From Maribacter sp. BPC-D8 (GTDB lineage Bacteria; Bacteroidota; Bacteroidia; Flavobacteriales; Flavobacteriaceae), in contig NZ_CP128187.1 of the NCBI RefSeq assembly GCF_035207705.1, forward strand, positions 992,001 through 1,056,000: a stretch of 64,000 nucleotides of DNA, written 5' to 3'. Both the position numbers and the translations under genes were made by a program. Position 1 is the first letter of the stretch; the number at the start of each line of letters is the position of its first letter. Shown one piece after another: positions 26,231 through 34,486 of this stretch. The notes under the pieces were generated by a model. That model ran no database searches. It saw only the letters and a list, made by a program, of their open reading frames with translations, and was not told the origin of the DNA.

Positions 26231-29149
26231 TTGGATAATAATTCGCTGTCAAAGTTACGACAAGATATAGAGGGAGAAGTACGATTTGATAATCTTACCA
26301 AGACTATTTACGCTACAGATGCATCTGTATATAGAAAAATACCTTTAGGGGCTGCTTTTCCAAAAAGTGTTGATGATATTAAAAAAATCATACGATTTGC
26401 CAACGATGAAAATATTGGTCTTATACCTAGAACGGCAGGTACATCGTTAGCAGGGCAATGTGTAGGTGACGGTTTAGTTGTTGATGTATCAAAACACTTT
26501 ACAGAAATCATAAGTCTAGATCAAGAAAAGAAGCAGGTAACTGTTCAGCCAGGTGTTATTAGAGATGAGTTGAATCAATATCTAAAACCCTTCGGGTTGT
26601 TCTTTGGTCCTAATACATCAACTTCAAATAGATGTATGATCGGTGGTATGGTTGGTAACAATTCATCAGGTACAACTTCAATTCAATATGGGGTTACGAG
26701 AGATAAGGTCATCTCAATGAAAACCATTTTATCAGACGGTAGTGAGGCGGAATTTGGAAGAATAACAGCATCAGAATTCAAGCAAAAGCAGCAAGAACAG
26801 ACGCTTGAAGCATCACTTTATAATAGTATATTTAAAGAACTCGATAATAGTGATATAGCTTCTGAGATAACAGAACATTTTCCGAAACCAGAAATACATA
26901 GAAGAAACACAGGTTATGCTGTAGACGAGTTATTGAAGTCCGATTTATTTGGAGGTAAATTACCTTACTTTAATATGGCAGAATTGCTGTGTGGTAGTGA
27001 AGGTACTTTAGCTTTTACAACAGAAATTACGGTTCAATTAAATGATTTGCCGCCAGCCTTATCGGCAATGGTCGTTACGCATTATACGTCTTTAGAAGAT
27101 TGTTTAATGGATGTGGTTCCGGTAATGAAACACCCATTGCAATTGTGCGAAATGATGGATAAAGTCATTTTAGATTGTACAAAGAATAACCGTGCGCAAT
27201 TAGCAAATCGATTTTTTGTTGAAGGTGATCCAGCAGCATTATTAATGCTACAAGTATCAGCGCATACAGAAGCTGAATTGAAAGTGGCTGTTGCTTTGTT
27301 ACAAAAGACGATAGCGCAATCGGGACTCAGTTATGCCAATCCTGTATTATTTGGAGATCAAATACCAAAAGCAATCGAGTTGCGTAAGGCTGGTTTAGGT
27401 TTGCTGGGTAATATAGTAGGTGATATGAAAGCTGTGGCCTGTATAGAAGATACTGCGGTAGCTTTACCAGATCTTAAAGATTTCATAGCAGAGTTTTCTG
27501 TAATAATGAAGGGTTATGGACAAAGTGCGGTGTATTATGCACATGCAGGTGCAGGCGAATTGCATTTAAGACCTATTCTGAACCTTAAGAAATCTACCGA
27601 TGTTGGGTTATTTAGAGATATTACTACCGATGTCGCTAAACTTACTAAAAAGTATAAAGGTTCGTTTAGTGGAGAGCATGGTGATGGTATTGTGCGTGCT
27701 GAGTTTATACCTATAATGATAGGTGATAAGAACTATGAACTTTTAAGAAGAATCAAATCTTATTTTGATCCTAAGGGCATATTCAATCCGGGTAAAATTG
27801 TAGATGCTTACCCAATGGATAAGTCGTTTCGATATGAAATTGACCGCAAAGAGCCAGAGATTAAAACATTAATGGATTTTTCTGATAGTGAAGGTATACT
27901 TAAGGCTGCAGAAAAGTGTAATGGTAGTGGTGACTGTAGAAAGACGCATCATATGAATGGTGGCATGTGCCCTAGTTATCATGCAACCAAAAATGAAAAA
28001 GATACTACCAGAGGTAGGGCTAATACGTTAAGAGAGTTTTTAACGAACCCTAATAGTACGGCTAAGAATAGTTTCGATAGTCCTGAAATTAAAGAGGCAT
28101 TTGACCTTTGTTTAAGTTGTAAGGCATGTGCAAGTGAGTGCCCTAGTAATGTAGATGTAGCTACTTTGAAAGCAGAGTTTTTGTATCAATATCAAGAAGC
28201 AAATGGCTATTCTTTACGAGGGAAATTGTTTGCCTATAATACCAAACTAAATGGGTTAGGAAGTAAGATTTCTGGTTTAACAAATGCTATTTATGACTCC
28301 AAATTTCTAGGCGGATTGTTAAAAAAGACAAGTGGAGTAGCCAAAGAACGTACCTTGCCTAAGGTTTATAGTTTTAATTTCGATAAACACCTTCAAGAAT
28401 ATGGTAATCAAAATACTAAGTATAAGAAAAAAGTAGTTTTATTCATCGATGAATTTACTAAATACTTAGATATTGAAGTTGGTAAAGATGCTATTGAGCT
28501 ATTAACGAAACTTGGCTACGATGTTGAATTGTATTATGCTGAAAGTGGGAGAACATTTCTTTCTAAAGGCTTTTTGAAACAAGCTCAAAAACTAGCGATT
28601 AAGAATACGCAAGAATTAAAAAAGTTCGCAGAAGCTGGTTTGCCAGTTTTAGGTTTAGAGCCTTCGGCAATCTTATCTTTTAGAGATGAATACAAACGTA
28701 TGACATCAGATAAAGACACGGCTCAGAAAATAGCTGATAATTCATTTTTGATAGAAGAGTTTCTAGCAAAAGAAATAACAGAAGGCAATTTAAATTCGTC
28801 TGATTTTACCGCTGAAGCTAGAGATATAAAAATTCATAATCATTGTCATCAAAAAGCATTGAGTAACCAGAAAGTAACATTTGATGTATTGAATCTGCCA
28901 ACAAATTATAAGGTTACTATTATAGCATCTGGTTGTTGTGGTATGGCTGGTTCTTTCGGGTATGAAGAAGAGCATTATGAAACTAGTATGAAAATTGGCG
29001 GATTAAAATTATTCCCTGCGGTCAATAAATCAGCTCCAGAGACAATTATCGCTGCCAATGGAACAAGTTGTCGACATCAAATATTTGATGGTACGAAGAG
29101 AATAGCACAGCATCCGGTGAGTATATTGAAAGAAGCTTTGGTGTTATAA
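26231..29149 (+). CDS. FAD-linked oxidase / Fe-S fusion dehydrogenase (D-lactate or D-2-hydroxyacid type)
   Basis: 972 residues in one chain. N-terminal FAD_binding_4 domain (~25-270) with PRTAGTSLAGQCVGDGLVVD and GGMVGNNSSGT; FAD-oxidase C-terminal domain (~270-520) ending FSGEHGDGIVRAEF and FDPKGIFNPGKIVD; a ferredoxin-like part with CNGSGDC...C and CLSCKACASECP; then two CCG-type segments (HNHCHQKAL, SGCCGMAGSFGYE). This is a GlcD-GlpC fusion as in YdiJ/D-lactate dehydrogenases. The start is a TTG; an in-frame TAA lies 27 nt upstream and no early ATG exists. The substrate is probably D-lactate or D-2-hydroxyglutarate. Confidence 0.88.
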   Translation: MDNNSLSKLRQDIEGEVRFDNLTKTIYATDASVYRKIPLGAAFPKSVDDIKKIIRFANDENIGLIPRTAGTSLAGQCVGDGLVVDVSKHFTEIISLDQEKKQVTVQPGVIRDELNQYLKPFGLFFGPNTSTSNRCMIGGMVGNNSSGTTSIQYGVTRDKVISMKTILSDGSEAEFGRITASEFKQKQQEQTLEASLYNSIFKELDNSDIASEITEHFPKPEIHRRNTGYAVDELLKSDLFGGKLPYFNMAELLCGSEGTLAFTTEITVQLNDLPPALSAMVVTHYTSLEDCLMDVVPVMKHPLQLCEMMDKVILDCTKNNRAQLANRFFVEGDPAALLMLQVSAHTEAELKVAVALLQKTIAQSGLSYANPVLFGDQIPKAIELRKAGLGLLGNIVGDMKAVACIEDTAVALPDLKDFIAEFSVIMKGYGQSAVYYAHAGAGELHLRPILNLKKSTDVGLFRDITTDVAKLTKKYKGSFSGEHGDGIVRAEFIPIMIGDKNYELLRRIKSYFDPKGIFNPGKIVDAYPMDKSFRYEIDRKEPEIKTLMDFSDSEGILKAAEKCNGSGDCRKTHHMNGGMCPSYHATKNEKDTTRGRANTLREFLTNPNSTAKNSFDSPEIKEAFDLCLSCKACASECPSNVDVATLKAEFLYQYQEANGYSLRGKLFAYNTKLNGLGSKISGLTNAIYDSKFLGGLLKKTSGVAKERTLPKVYSFNFDKHLQEYGNQNTKYKKKVVLFIDEFTKYLDIEVGKDAIELLTKLGYDVELYYAESGRTFLSKGFLKQAQKLAIKNTQELKKFAEAGLPVLGLEPSAILSFRDEYKRMTSDKDTAQKIADNSFLIEEFLAKEITEGNLNSSDFTAEARDIKIHNHCHQKALSNQKVTFDVLNLPTNYKVTIIASGCCGMAGSFGYEEEHYETSMKIGGLKLFPAVNKSAPETIIAANGTSCRHQIFDGTKRIAQHPVSILKEALVL

Positions 29150-30019
29150 TTAATCTGAAAGTCCGTCTTTCTCTTTTTGATTATTTAATTCTCTTGTCTT
29201 TCGTTGTGTAATTGTTTCAATAAGCTCATTTATGTTCATAGACTTAAGTTCTTCATCCATATAGAATGTAGCAAGCTTATCATTCTCGTAACGATAGAGT
29301 TTCCAACGTTTAAAAGAATATTCAAGAGCAGTCATATGCTTTACCCAATCTCCAGAGTTTAGGTAAAGACATTCTCCTTTCTTCGTTTCAAATAGTTGTT
29401 TGTTGGGAGCATGGCTATGGCCGCATACAACATGGTCATAATGTTGTTTAATAGCCATTTTGGCTACATTTTTCTCGAATAGCGCAATTTGTTTGGGATC
29501 ACGTTCTCCATATTCCAATTCCGGATTTGAGAAGGGTTTGTTCTTTTTGCCAAAAAGGTTCATCGTTTTTGTTTTGAGCTTTGCAAGTTTTAAAAGCAAG
29601 TCAAAACCTGTATCCCCAAAATTCAAAAGCCATTGCGAGTGTCGAAATGAAAAATCGAAAATGTCTCCGTGAAAAAAGAGTGTATTTTTCCCGTTTAGTT
29701 TTAATGACATTCTATTAGAAACTTTTATAGCTCCCATGTAAATCTCATCAATTTTACGAAAAGGTTCATCGCGGTTACCGGTGATATAATGTACATCGGT
29801 ACCTTTTGAAGCTAGTGAAAATATTTTCTTTACTACTTTTAAATGGGAGGGAGGAAAGTAATTGTTCCGCATTTTCTTAGCGTCTAGTATATCGCCATTC
29901 AGAATTAAGATTTTTGGGTCAATACTAGATAGGTATGTTAGTAATTCTTCTGCGTGGCATGCGTAAGAACCTAAGTGAATATCAGAAAGCACAACTATTT
30001 CAAGACGTCGTTTTTTCAA
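29150..30019 (-). CDS. LpxH-like UDP-2,3-diacylglucosamine phosphoesterase
   Basis: Metallophosphoesterase; LpxH members cleave UDP-diacylglucosamine to lipid X in lipid A synthesis. 289 residues with the five metal motifs: LSDIHLGSY, LNGDILD, TGNRDEP, FHGDIFD and CGHSHAP. TTG is the start, since no in-frame ATG exists near it. Its stop abuts that of the FAD/Fe-S gene with no spacer. The assignment to LpxH rests on size and motif order; other calcineurin-type roles remain possible. Confidence 0.8.
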   Translation of the reverse strand: MKKRRLEIVVLSDIHLGSYACHAEELLTYLSSIDPKILILNGDILDAKKMRNNYFPPSHLKVVKKIFSLASKGTDVHYITGNRDEPFRKIDEIYMGAIKVSNRMSLKLNGKNTLFFHGDIFDFSFRHSQWLLNFGDTGFDLLLKLAKLKTKTMNLFGKKNKPFSNPELEYGERDPKQIALFEKNVAKMAIKQHYDHVVCGHSHAPNKQLFETKKGECLYLNSGDWVKHMTALEYSFKRWKLYRYENDKLATFYMDEELKSMNINELIETITQRKTRELNNQKEKDGLSD

Positions 30020-30181
30020 AGGGATAATTTTTAAGGCAAAATTAAACCTAACGATGTAAGCAACAACTACTTAATGGGTCAACAATTTTTAATCATAAGG
30101 TTAAATAATCATTATCACAAATGCGTAAGGTTAAGCTAATATTATGCGCTTTTAAAATTTTTCTTTCCAGCATTTAACATT

Positions 30182-30189
30182 TACCTTTG
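30182..30189 (+). promoter_or_regulatory. -7 element of the aroC promoter
   Basis: TACCTTTG fits TAnnTTTG and lies 58 nt before the aroC ATG at 30248. Confidence 0.5.
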
Positions 30190-30247
30190 AAGTCGGTTGA
30201 TTTGTAAGTATTACAATCAGTATTACATCATTAAGAACGCATTTATT

Positions 30248-31312
30248 ATGGCTGGAAATACCTTCGGAAACATATTTAGGGTAAGCACTTTTGGAGAATC
30301 TCACGGAAAAGCAATCGGAGGGGTTATAGATGGCTGTCCGTCAGAAATTGAATTAGATTTTGATGCCATACAAAATGATCTTAATCGTCGTAAACCAGGG
30401 CAATCAGCAATTGTTACTCAGAGAAAAGAGCCAGATGAAGTAGAGTTTTATTCTGGAATATTTGAAGGTAAAACTACGGGAACGCCAATTGGCTTTGCTA
30501 TTCATAATACCAATCAAAAATCTAAAGATTACGGACATATAAAAGACTCGTACCGACCATCGCATGCAGATTACGTGTATGATAAGAAGTATGGTTTTAG
30601 AGATTACCGTGGTGGTGGAAGAAGTTCTGCGCGTGAAACGGCAAGTAGAGTGGTAGCAGGTGCTATTGCAAAGCAGTTTTTGAAAGGAATAGAAATTCAA
30701 GCTTTTGTATCTCAAGTAGGAGATATGAGTTTAGGTAAGCATTATACTGAATTAGATTTATCGTTGACAGAAACTAATGATGTACGTTGTCCTGACCCAG
30801 AAATGGCAGTAAAGATGGAAGAATATATCAAGGCCATTAAAAAAGACGGCGATACCATTGGCGGAATTATTACGTGTGTAGCCAAAAATGTACCGATTGG
30901 TTTAGGAGAGCCCGTTTTCGACAAACTTCATGCCGAATTAGGTAAGGCTATGTTATCTATAAATGCTGTAAAAGGCTTTGAATATGGTAGCGGCTTTGAA
31001 GGCGTTAAGATGAAAGGCAGTGAACACAACGACCAATTTAATAATGATGGTTCTACAAAAACCAACTATAGTGGTGGTATTCAAGGCGGAATAAGTAACG
31101 GAATGGATATCTATTTCAATGTAGCTTTTAAGCCAGTCGCAACTGTAATTCAAGCCTACGAAACAATTGATAAAGAGGGTAATACCATTAAAACCCAGGG
31201 TAAGGGTAGACATGATCCTTGTGTAGTTCCAAGAGCGGTACCTATAGTCGAAGCGATGACCGCATTGGTTTTGGCAGATTACACCCTATTAAACCGGACT
31301 ATTAAATTATAG
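30248..31312 (+). CDS. aroC: Chorismate synthase
   Basis: Converts EPSP to chorismate using reduced FMN, the last shikimate-pathway step. 354 residues from the ATG at 30248 ([20 protein letters not shown] is the family start; a longer in-frame reading is not conserved). Signatures: [24 protein letters not shown] and [15 protein letters not shown]. It is complete and no other aro gene is nearby. Confidence 0.97.
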   Translation: MAGNTFGNIFRVSTFGESHGKAIGGVIDGCPSEIELDFDAIQNDLNRRKPGQSAIVTQRKEPDEVEFYSGIFEGKTTGTPIGFAIHNTNQKSKDYGHIKDSYRPSHADYVYDKKYGFRDYRGGGRSSARETASRVVAGAIAKQFLKGIEIQAFVSQVGDMSLGKHYTELDLSLTETNDVRCPDPEMAVKMEEYIKAIKKDGDTIGGIITCVAKNVPIGLGEPVFDKLHAELGKAMLSINAVKGFEYGSGFEGVKMKGSEHNDQFNNDGSTKTNYSGGIQGGISNGMDIYFNVAFKPVATVIQAYETIDKEGNTIKTQGKGRHDPCVVPRAVPIVEAMTALVLADYTLLNRTIKL

Positions 31313-31373
31313 GTTGCGTTTTTAGTACTTTTCCTTGCAAAATACTATCTTACTTCCCTAAACTAATTTATAT

Positions 31374-32675
31374 ATGAGGAAGCTTGAGTTGCATTGGCAA
31401 ATTCTAATAGGAATGTTAGCGGGAGTTTTATTTGCTTTAGCCATGGTTCAATTAGAATGGGGACCAAAATTCATTTCAGATTGGATCAAGCCTTTTGGTA
31501 ATATTTTTATCAACTCATTAAAGTTAATTGCCGTTCCTCTTATTTTAGGTTCATTGATAAAAGGAGTATCTGATTTAAAGGATATCTCTAAACTTTCTCA
31601 AATGGGCGGTCGTACTATAGGTATCTATATCGCTACTACAGTTGTTGCGGTTACTATTGGTTTAGGTGTTGTAAACATTATAAAACCAGGAGCTTCAATA
31701 AGTGAGGCTACACGTATCGAACTTGTTGAAAATTACAAAGGTGATGCTGATGCCATTAAATCTAAAGCAGACAAGCAAAAAGAAGCAGGACCGTTACAGG
31801 CGTTAGAAGATTTAGTGCCAAGTAATATTTTTGCGGCAGCTTCTGACAACGGCAATATGCTACAGGTTATATTCTTTGCCATTTTCTTTGGTATAGGTTT
31901 AATATTGATTCCAGAAGAGCAATCAATCCCGGTTAAAAAGTTTTTTGACGGCTTTAATGAGGTAATTCTCAAAATGATAGACCTTATCATGTTAGCAGCA
32001 CCATTTGGTGTTTTTGCATTATTGGCAGCTTTAGTAGTAGAATCCCCAAGTCTAGATTTGTTTAAAGCATTGGCATGGTATGCTTTCTGTGTTGTTTTAG
32101 GGCTATCGTTAATGTTAGGTGTATATCTACTTTTGGTTTGGGTATTTACGAAAACATCTCCGAATACATTTATGAAAGGTATGTCACCGGCTCAACTCCT
32201 AGCATTTTCAACGAGTTCAAGCGCAGCTACCCTACCAGTAACCATGGAAAGGGTGGAGGAGCATTTAGGTGTAGATGAAGAGGTAACAAGTTTTGTGTTG
32301 CCCATAGGTGCCACTATAAATATGGACGGTACTAGTTTGTACCAAGCCATTGCTGCTGTTTTTATAGCGCAGGCATTTGGTATGGACTTAAGTTTGTCTG
32401 CACAATTAGGAATTATCGTTACGGCAACCTTAGCTTCGATTGGTAGTGCTGCTGTACCAGGAGCTGGTATGGTTATGTTAGTTATCGTACTAGCTCAAGC
32501 GGGTATACCAGAAGCTGGTTTAGCATTAATATTTGCTGTAGATAGACCGTTAGATATGTGTAGAACGGTTATAAACGTATCTGGAGATGCAACTGTATCT
32601 ATGATGGTAGCGAAATCTGTGGGTAAATTACATGAACCTAAAGTCAAGAATTGGGATGACAATTATAAAAAGTAA
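31374..32675 (+). CDS. Dicarboxylate/amino acid:cation symporter (DAACS family)
   Basis: 433 residues, GltP/DctA type. Substrate-binding features are the serine-rich hairpin FSTSSSAATLPVT, the NMDGTS motif, and DRPLDMCRTVINVSGDA near the C-terminus. It imports glutamate, aspartate or C4-dicarboxylates with Na+ or H+; which one is not readable. It starts 61 nt after aroC on the same strand without an evident terminator, so read-through is possible. Confidence 0.93.
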   Translation: MRKLELHWQILIGMLAGVLFALAMVQLEWGPKFISDWIKPFGNIFINSLKLIAVPLILGSLIKGVSDLKDISKLSQMGGRTIGIYIATTVVAVTIGLGVVNIIKPGASISEATRIELVENYKGDADAIKSKADKQKEAGPLQALEDLVPSNIFAAASDNGNMLQVIFFAIFFGIGLILIPEEQSIPVKKFFDGFNEVILKMIDLIMLAAPFGVFALLAALVVESPSLDLFKALAWYAFCVVLGLSLMLGVYLLLVWVFTKTSPNTFMKGMSPAQLLAFSTSSSAATLPVTMERVEEHLGVDEEVTSFVLPIGATINMDGTSLYQAIAAVFIAQAFGMDLSLSAQLGIIVTATLASIGSAAVPGAGMVMLVIVLAQAGIPEAGLALIFAVDRPLDMCRTVINVSGDATVSMMVAKSVGKLHEPKVKNWDDNYKK

Positions 32676-32677
32676 GA

Positions 32678-33790
32678 TTATTTCTCTTTAGATTTTTTGT
32701 TATTTAACTTATCGGCACCTTCAGTGGCATCTTGATAATCAAGGTCGTCATCTGCAACATTTTTATAGGCTTGAATCCATGCATTTCTAAATATTCTTGT
32801 TACCGTTGGCCAAATCTTTGTTTTCACATTGTTTAGATCCCCTTCAACAGGTATTTTGGTAGCAAGAGTATCATTCTTATGGTTTTTGAGAACAAACTTA
32901 AAAAAGCCTACAAATCCCTCCCAGAGGGTTTGTAGAAATCCGTCGTCTTTACCTATAAGTTTTGCATTCTTTAAAATGGGTTTAAAAGAACCTTTCATAT
33001 AGCCATCGGCAATAGCTAGTTCTCCGAATAAATCGAAAGAACCTTCATCAAAGTCAATACCTGCATAATAGTTGGTGAAATCATTAAGTGCCTTGGCATT
33101 TGCGTTTTCAAGACTAAAAGAAACATCCATATCAGGAATCTCCTTTACCAAGTTCATATTGCCATCTAATACCATTTTTCCATTACCAATAGATGTTGCT
33201 GTTGCATGAATGCTAGAGGGTAGTGTTCTCGTTTTTTCAACAACGTTTCTAAGGTTAGAAGCTGATAATTGTACGTTAGATAGATTTAAATCAATGTTTG
33301 GGTCTGCTTGTAGTTGTAAAAATGCGAATTTTCCATTTTCAATCGTCAGTTGGTTGATGTCGATAGGAACTAAATTAGTAAGTGCTTTTGACCAATCCTC
33401 CGTATTGGCTTGACCGGTGGTGTCTTGTTGATCTTCAAATACATAAATTACTGTCGGTTCAGTCATTTCAATTTCACTAACGATTTTACCTTTAAATAGC
33501 GCATTCCATTCTATGGAGATATCAGTTTTCTTAAAATCTAGAAAGGGAATTTCTGTATTTGCATTAACAGTGTTTAGGTACATACCGTGTATCGTATAGG
33601 CACCACGAATAATTGATAAGTCAATATCATCAACTTGACCATAATACCCCGGTATATCAGCAAGAACATTGTTCACATAATTCTTTACTAGATAGGGGAG
33701 AGATAAACGAATTATAATAAGTAGTATGATAATAGTAACCGGCACTGCATATCTTTTCTTCTTATACCGTTTTCTTTTTACTTCGCTCAT
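32678..33790 (-). CDS. AsmA/DUF748-like inner-membrane anchored protein
   Basis: 370 residues from the ATG at 33790. A basic start (SEVKRKRYKKKRY) precedes one transmembrane helix (VPVTIIILLIIIRLSLPYLV); the rest is periplasmic and beta-rich, with YGQVDDIDLSIIRGAYTIHGM and FDEGSFDLFGELAIADGYMKG typical of DUF748/AsmA-like repeats. Such proteins are linked to envelope or lipid transport. It ends in a basic Lys-rich tail. Confidence 0.75.
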   Translation of the reverse strand: MSEVKRKRYKKKRYAVPVTIIILLIIIRLSLPYLVKNYVNNVLADIPGYYGQVDDIDLSIIRGAYTIHGMYLNTVNANTEIPFLDFKKTDISIEWNALFKGKIVSEIEMTEPTVIYVFEDQQDTTGQANTEDWSKALTNLVPIDINQLTIENGKFAFLQLQADPNIDLNLSNVQLSASNLRNVVEKTRTLPSSIHATATSIGNGKMVLDGNMNLVKEIPDMDVSFSLENANAKALNDFTNYYAGIDFDEGSFDLFGELAIADGYMKGSFKPILKNAKLIGKDDGFLQTLWEGFVGFFKFVLKNHKNDTLATKIPVEGDLNNVKTKIWPTVTRIFRNAWIQAYKNVADDDLDYQDATEGADKLNNKKSKEK

Positions 33791-33923
33791 GTAATTCAAT
33801 GTTTAACGTCAACATCGAAAAGATAAGTTTTTGAATTATAAATGGTTGAAGTAATGATTGATAGGGATAAAAGTATTGGGGTAAGGATTAAAAATAGCCT
33901 AGTAGAGTGATATTGCTGTAGTT

Positions 33924-34328
33924 TTAAATGAATTTGCTCTTTAATTCTTCGGTAGGAATCATGCAGGCCTCCTTTTTACCGTACCATTTGTACCGATTTG
34001 CTGCAACAAAATCGTATACGATATTTCTAAAGGACTCCGGCAGCCACAGTAAAATAGAAGATATGCTACTAAGTCCTTTTAAATGCTTACCAATTTCAAG
34101 AGCAGCTGTTGATTTGGTGTAGTAGGCGATATTTGGTTCTATTAGAATAATAGAATCCATTTCATTAGTATCGATATTGCGTTCGGCCAATAACTTTTTA
34201 CCAGTTTCACTTTGTATGGCAGAATATCTGAAAATATCGTTTTCATCTCGCTTTATGGCAAACTGAACACTGCTGTTGCATAAGTTGCAGACACCATCAA
34301 AAAGAATGATTTTTTTATTTGAATTCAC
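33924..34328 (-). CDS. DCC-family thiol-disulfide oxidoreductase-like protein
   Basis: 134 residues, thioredoxin-like. The defining DxxCxxC motif is FDGVCNLCNSSVQF near residues 10-23. No signal peptide, so probably cytoplasmic or membrane-associated. A copy of the 12-bp palindrome ATCGTATACGAT lies inside the gene at 34011 and another 121 nt upstream of its ATG. Confidence 0.85.
   Translation of the reverse strand: MNSNKKIILFDGVCNLCNSSVQFAIKRDENDIFRYSAIQSETGKKLLAERNIDTNEMDSIILIEPNIAYYTKSTAALEIGKHLKGLSSISSILLWLPESFRNIVYDFVAANRYKWYGKKEACMIPTEELKSKFI
34011..34022. repeat. ATCGTATACGAT palindrome, copy 1
   Basis: Perfect 12-bp palindrome inside the DCC gene, read there as codons ATC GTA TAC GAT. 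The same 12-mer occurs at 34450, 41249 and 48971. Confidence 0.6.
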
Positions 34329-34442
34329 AATGCAAAATTAAAACAATATTTAATCAACAACTCACAACAATTTTATAATAAAAAAACTAGCAAATATTCG
34401 AGAATGAGTTGAAATGAATACTATAGTTAGTTTTAAAAGCCC

Positions 34443-34468
34443 TACATAAATCGTATACGATTTATGTA
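34443..34468. repeat. 26-bp perfect palindrome containing ATCGTATACGAT copy 2
   Basis: The half-site TACATAAATCGTA is followed by its exact reverse complement with no spacer, giving a 26-bp palindrome. It sits 18 nt past the mutS2 stop and 114 nt before the DCC ATG. Neither side has a T-tract, so an operator or DNA-binding site is more likely than a terminator. Confidence 0.6.
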
Positions 34469-34486
34469 ACTAGCTGCAATAGAGTG

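Noticed and set aside
30197..30247. 17-residue N-terminal extension of chorismate synthase
   Set aside because: The family starts at MAGNTFG; the extension is not conserved and the ATG at 30248 is a normal start.
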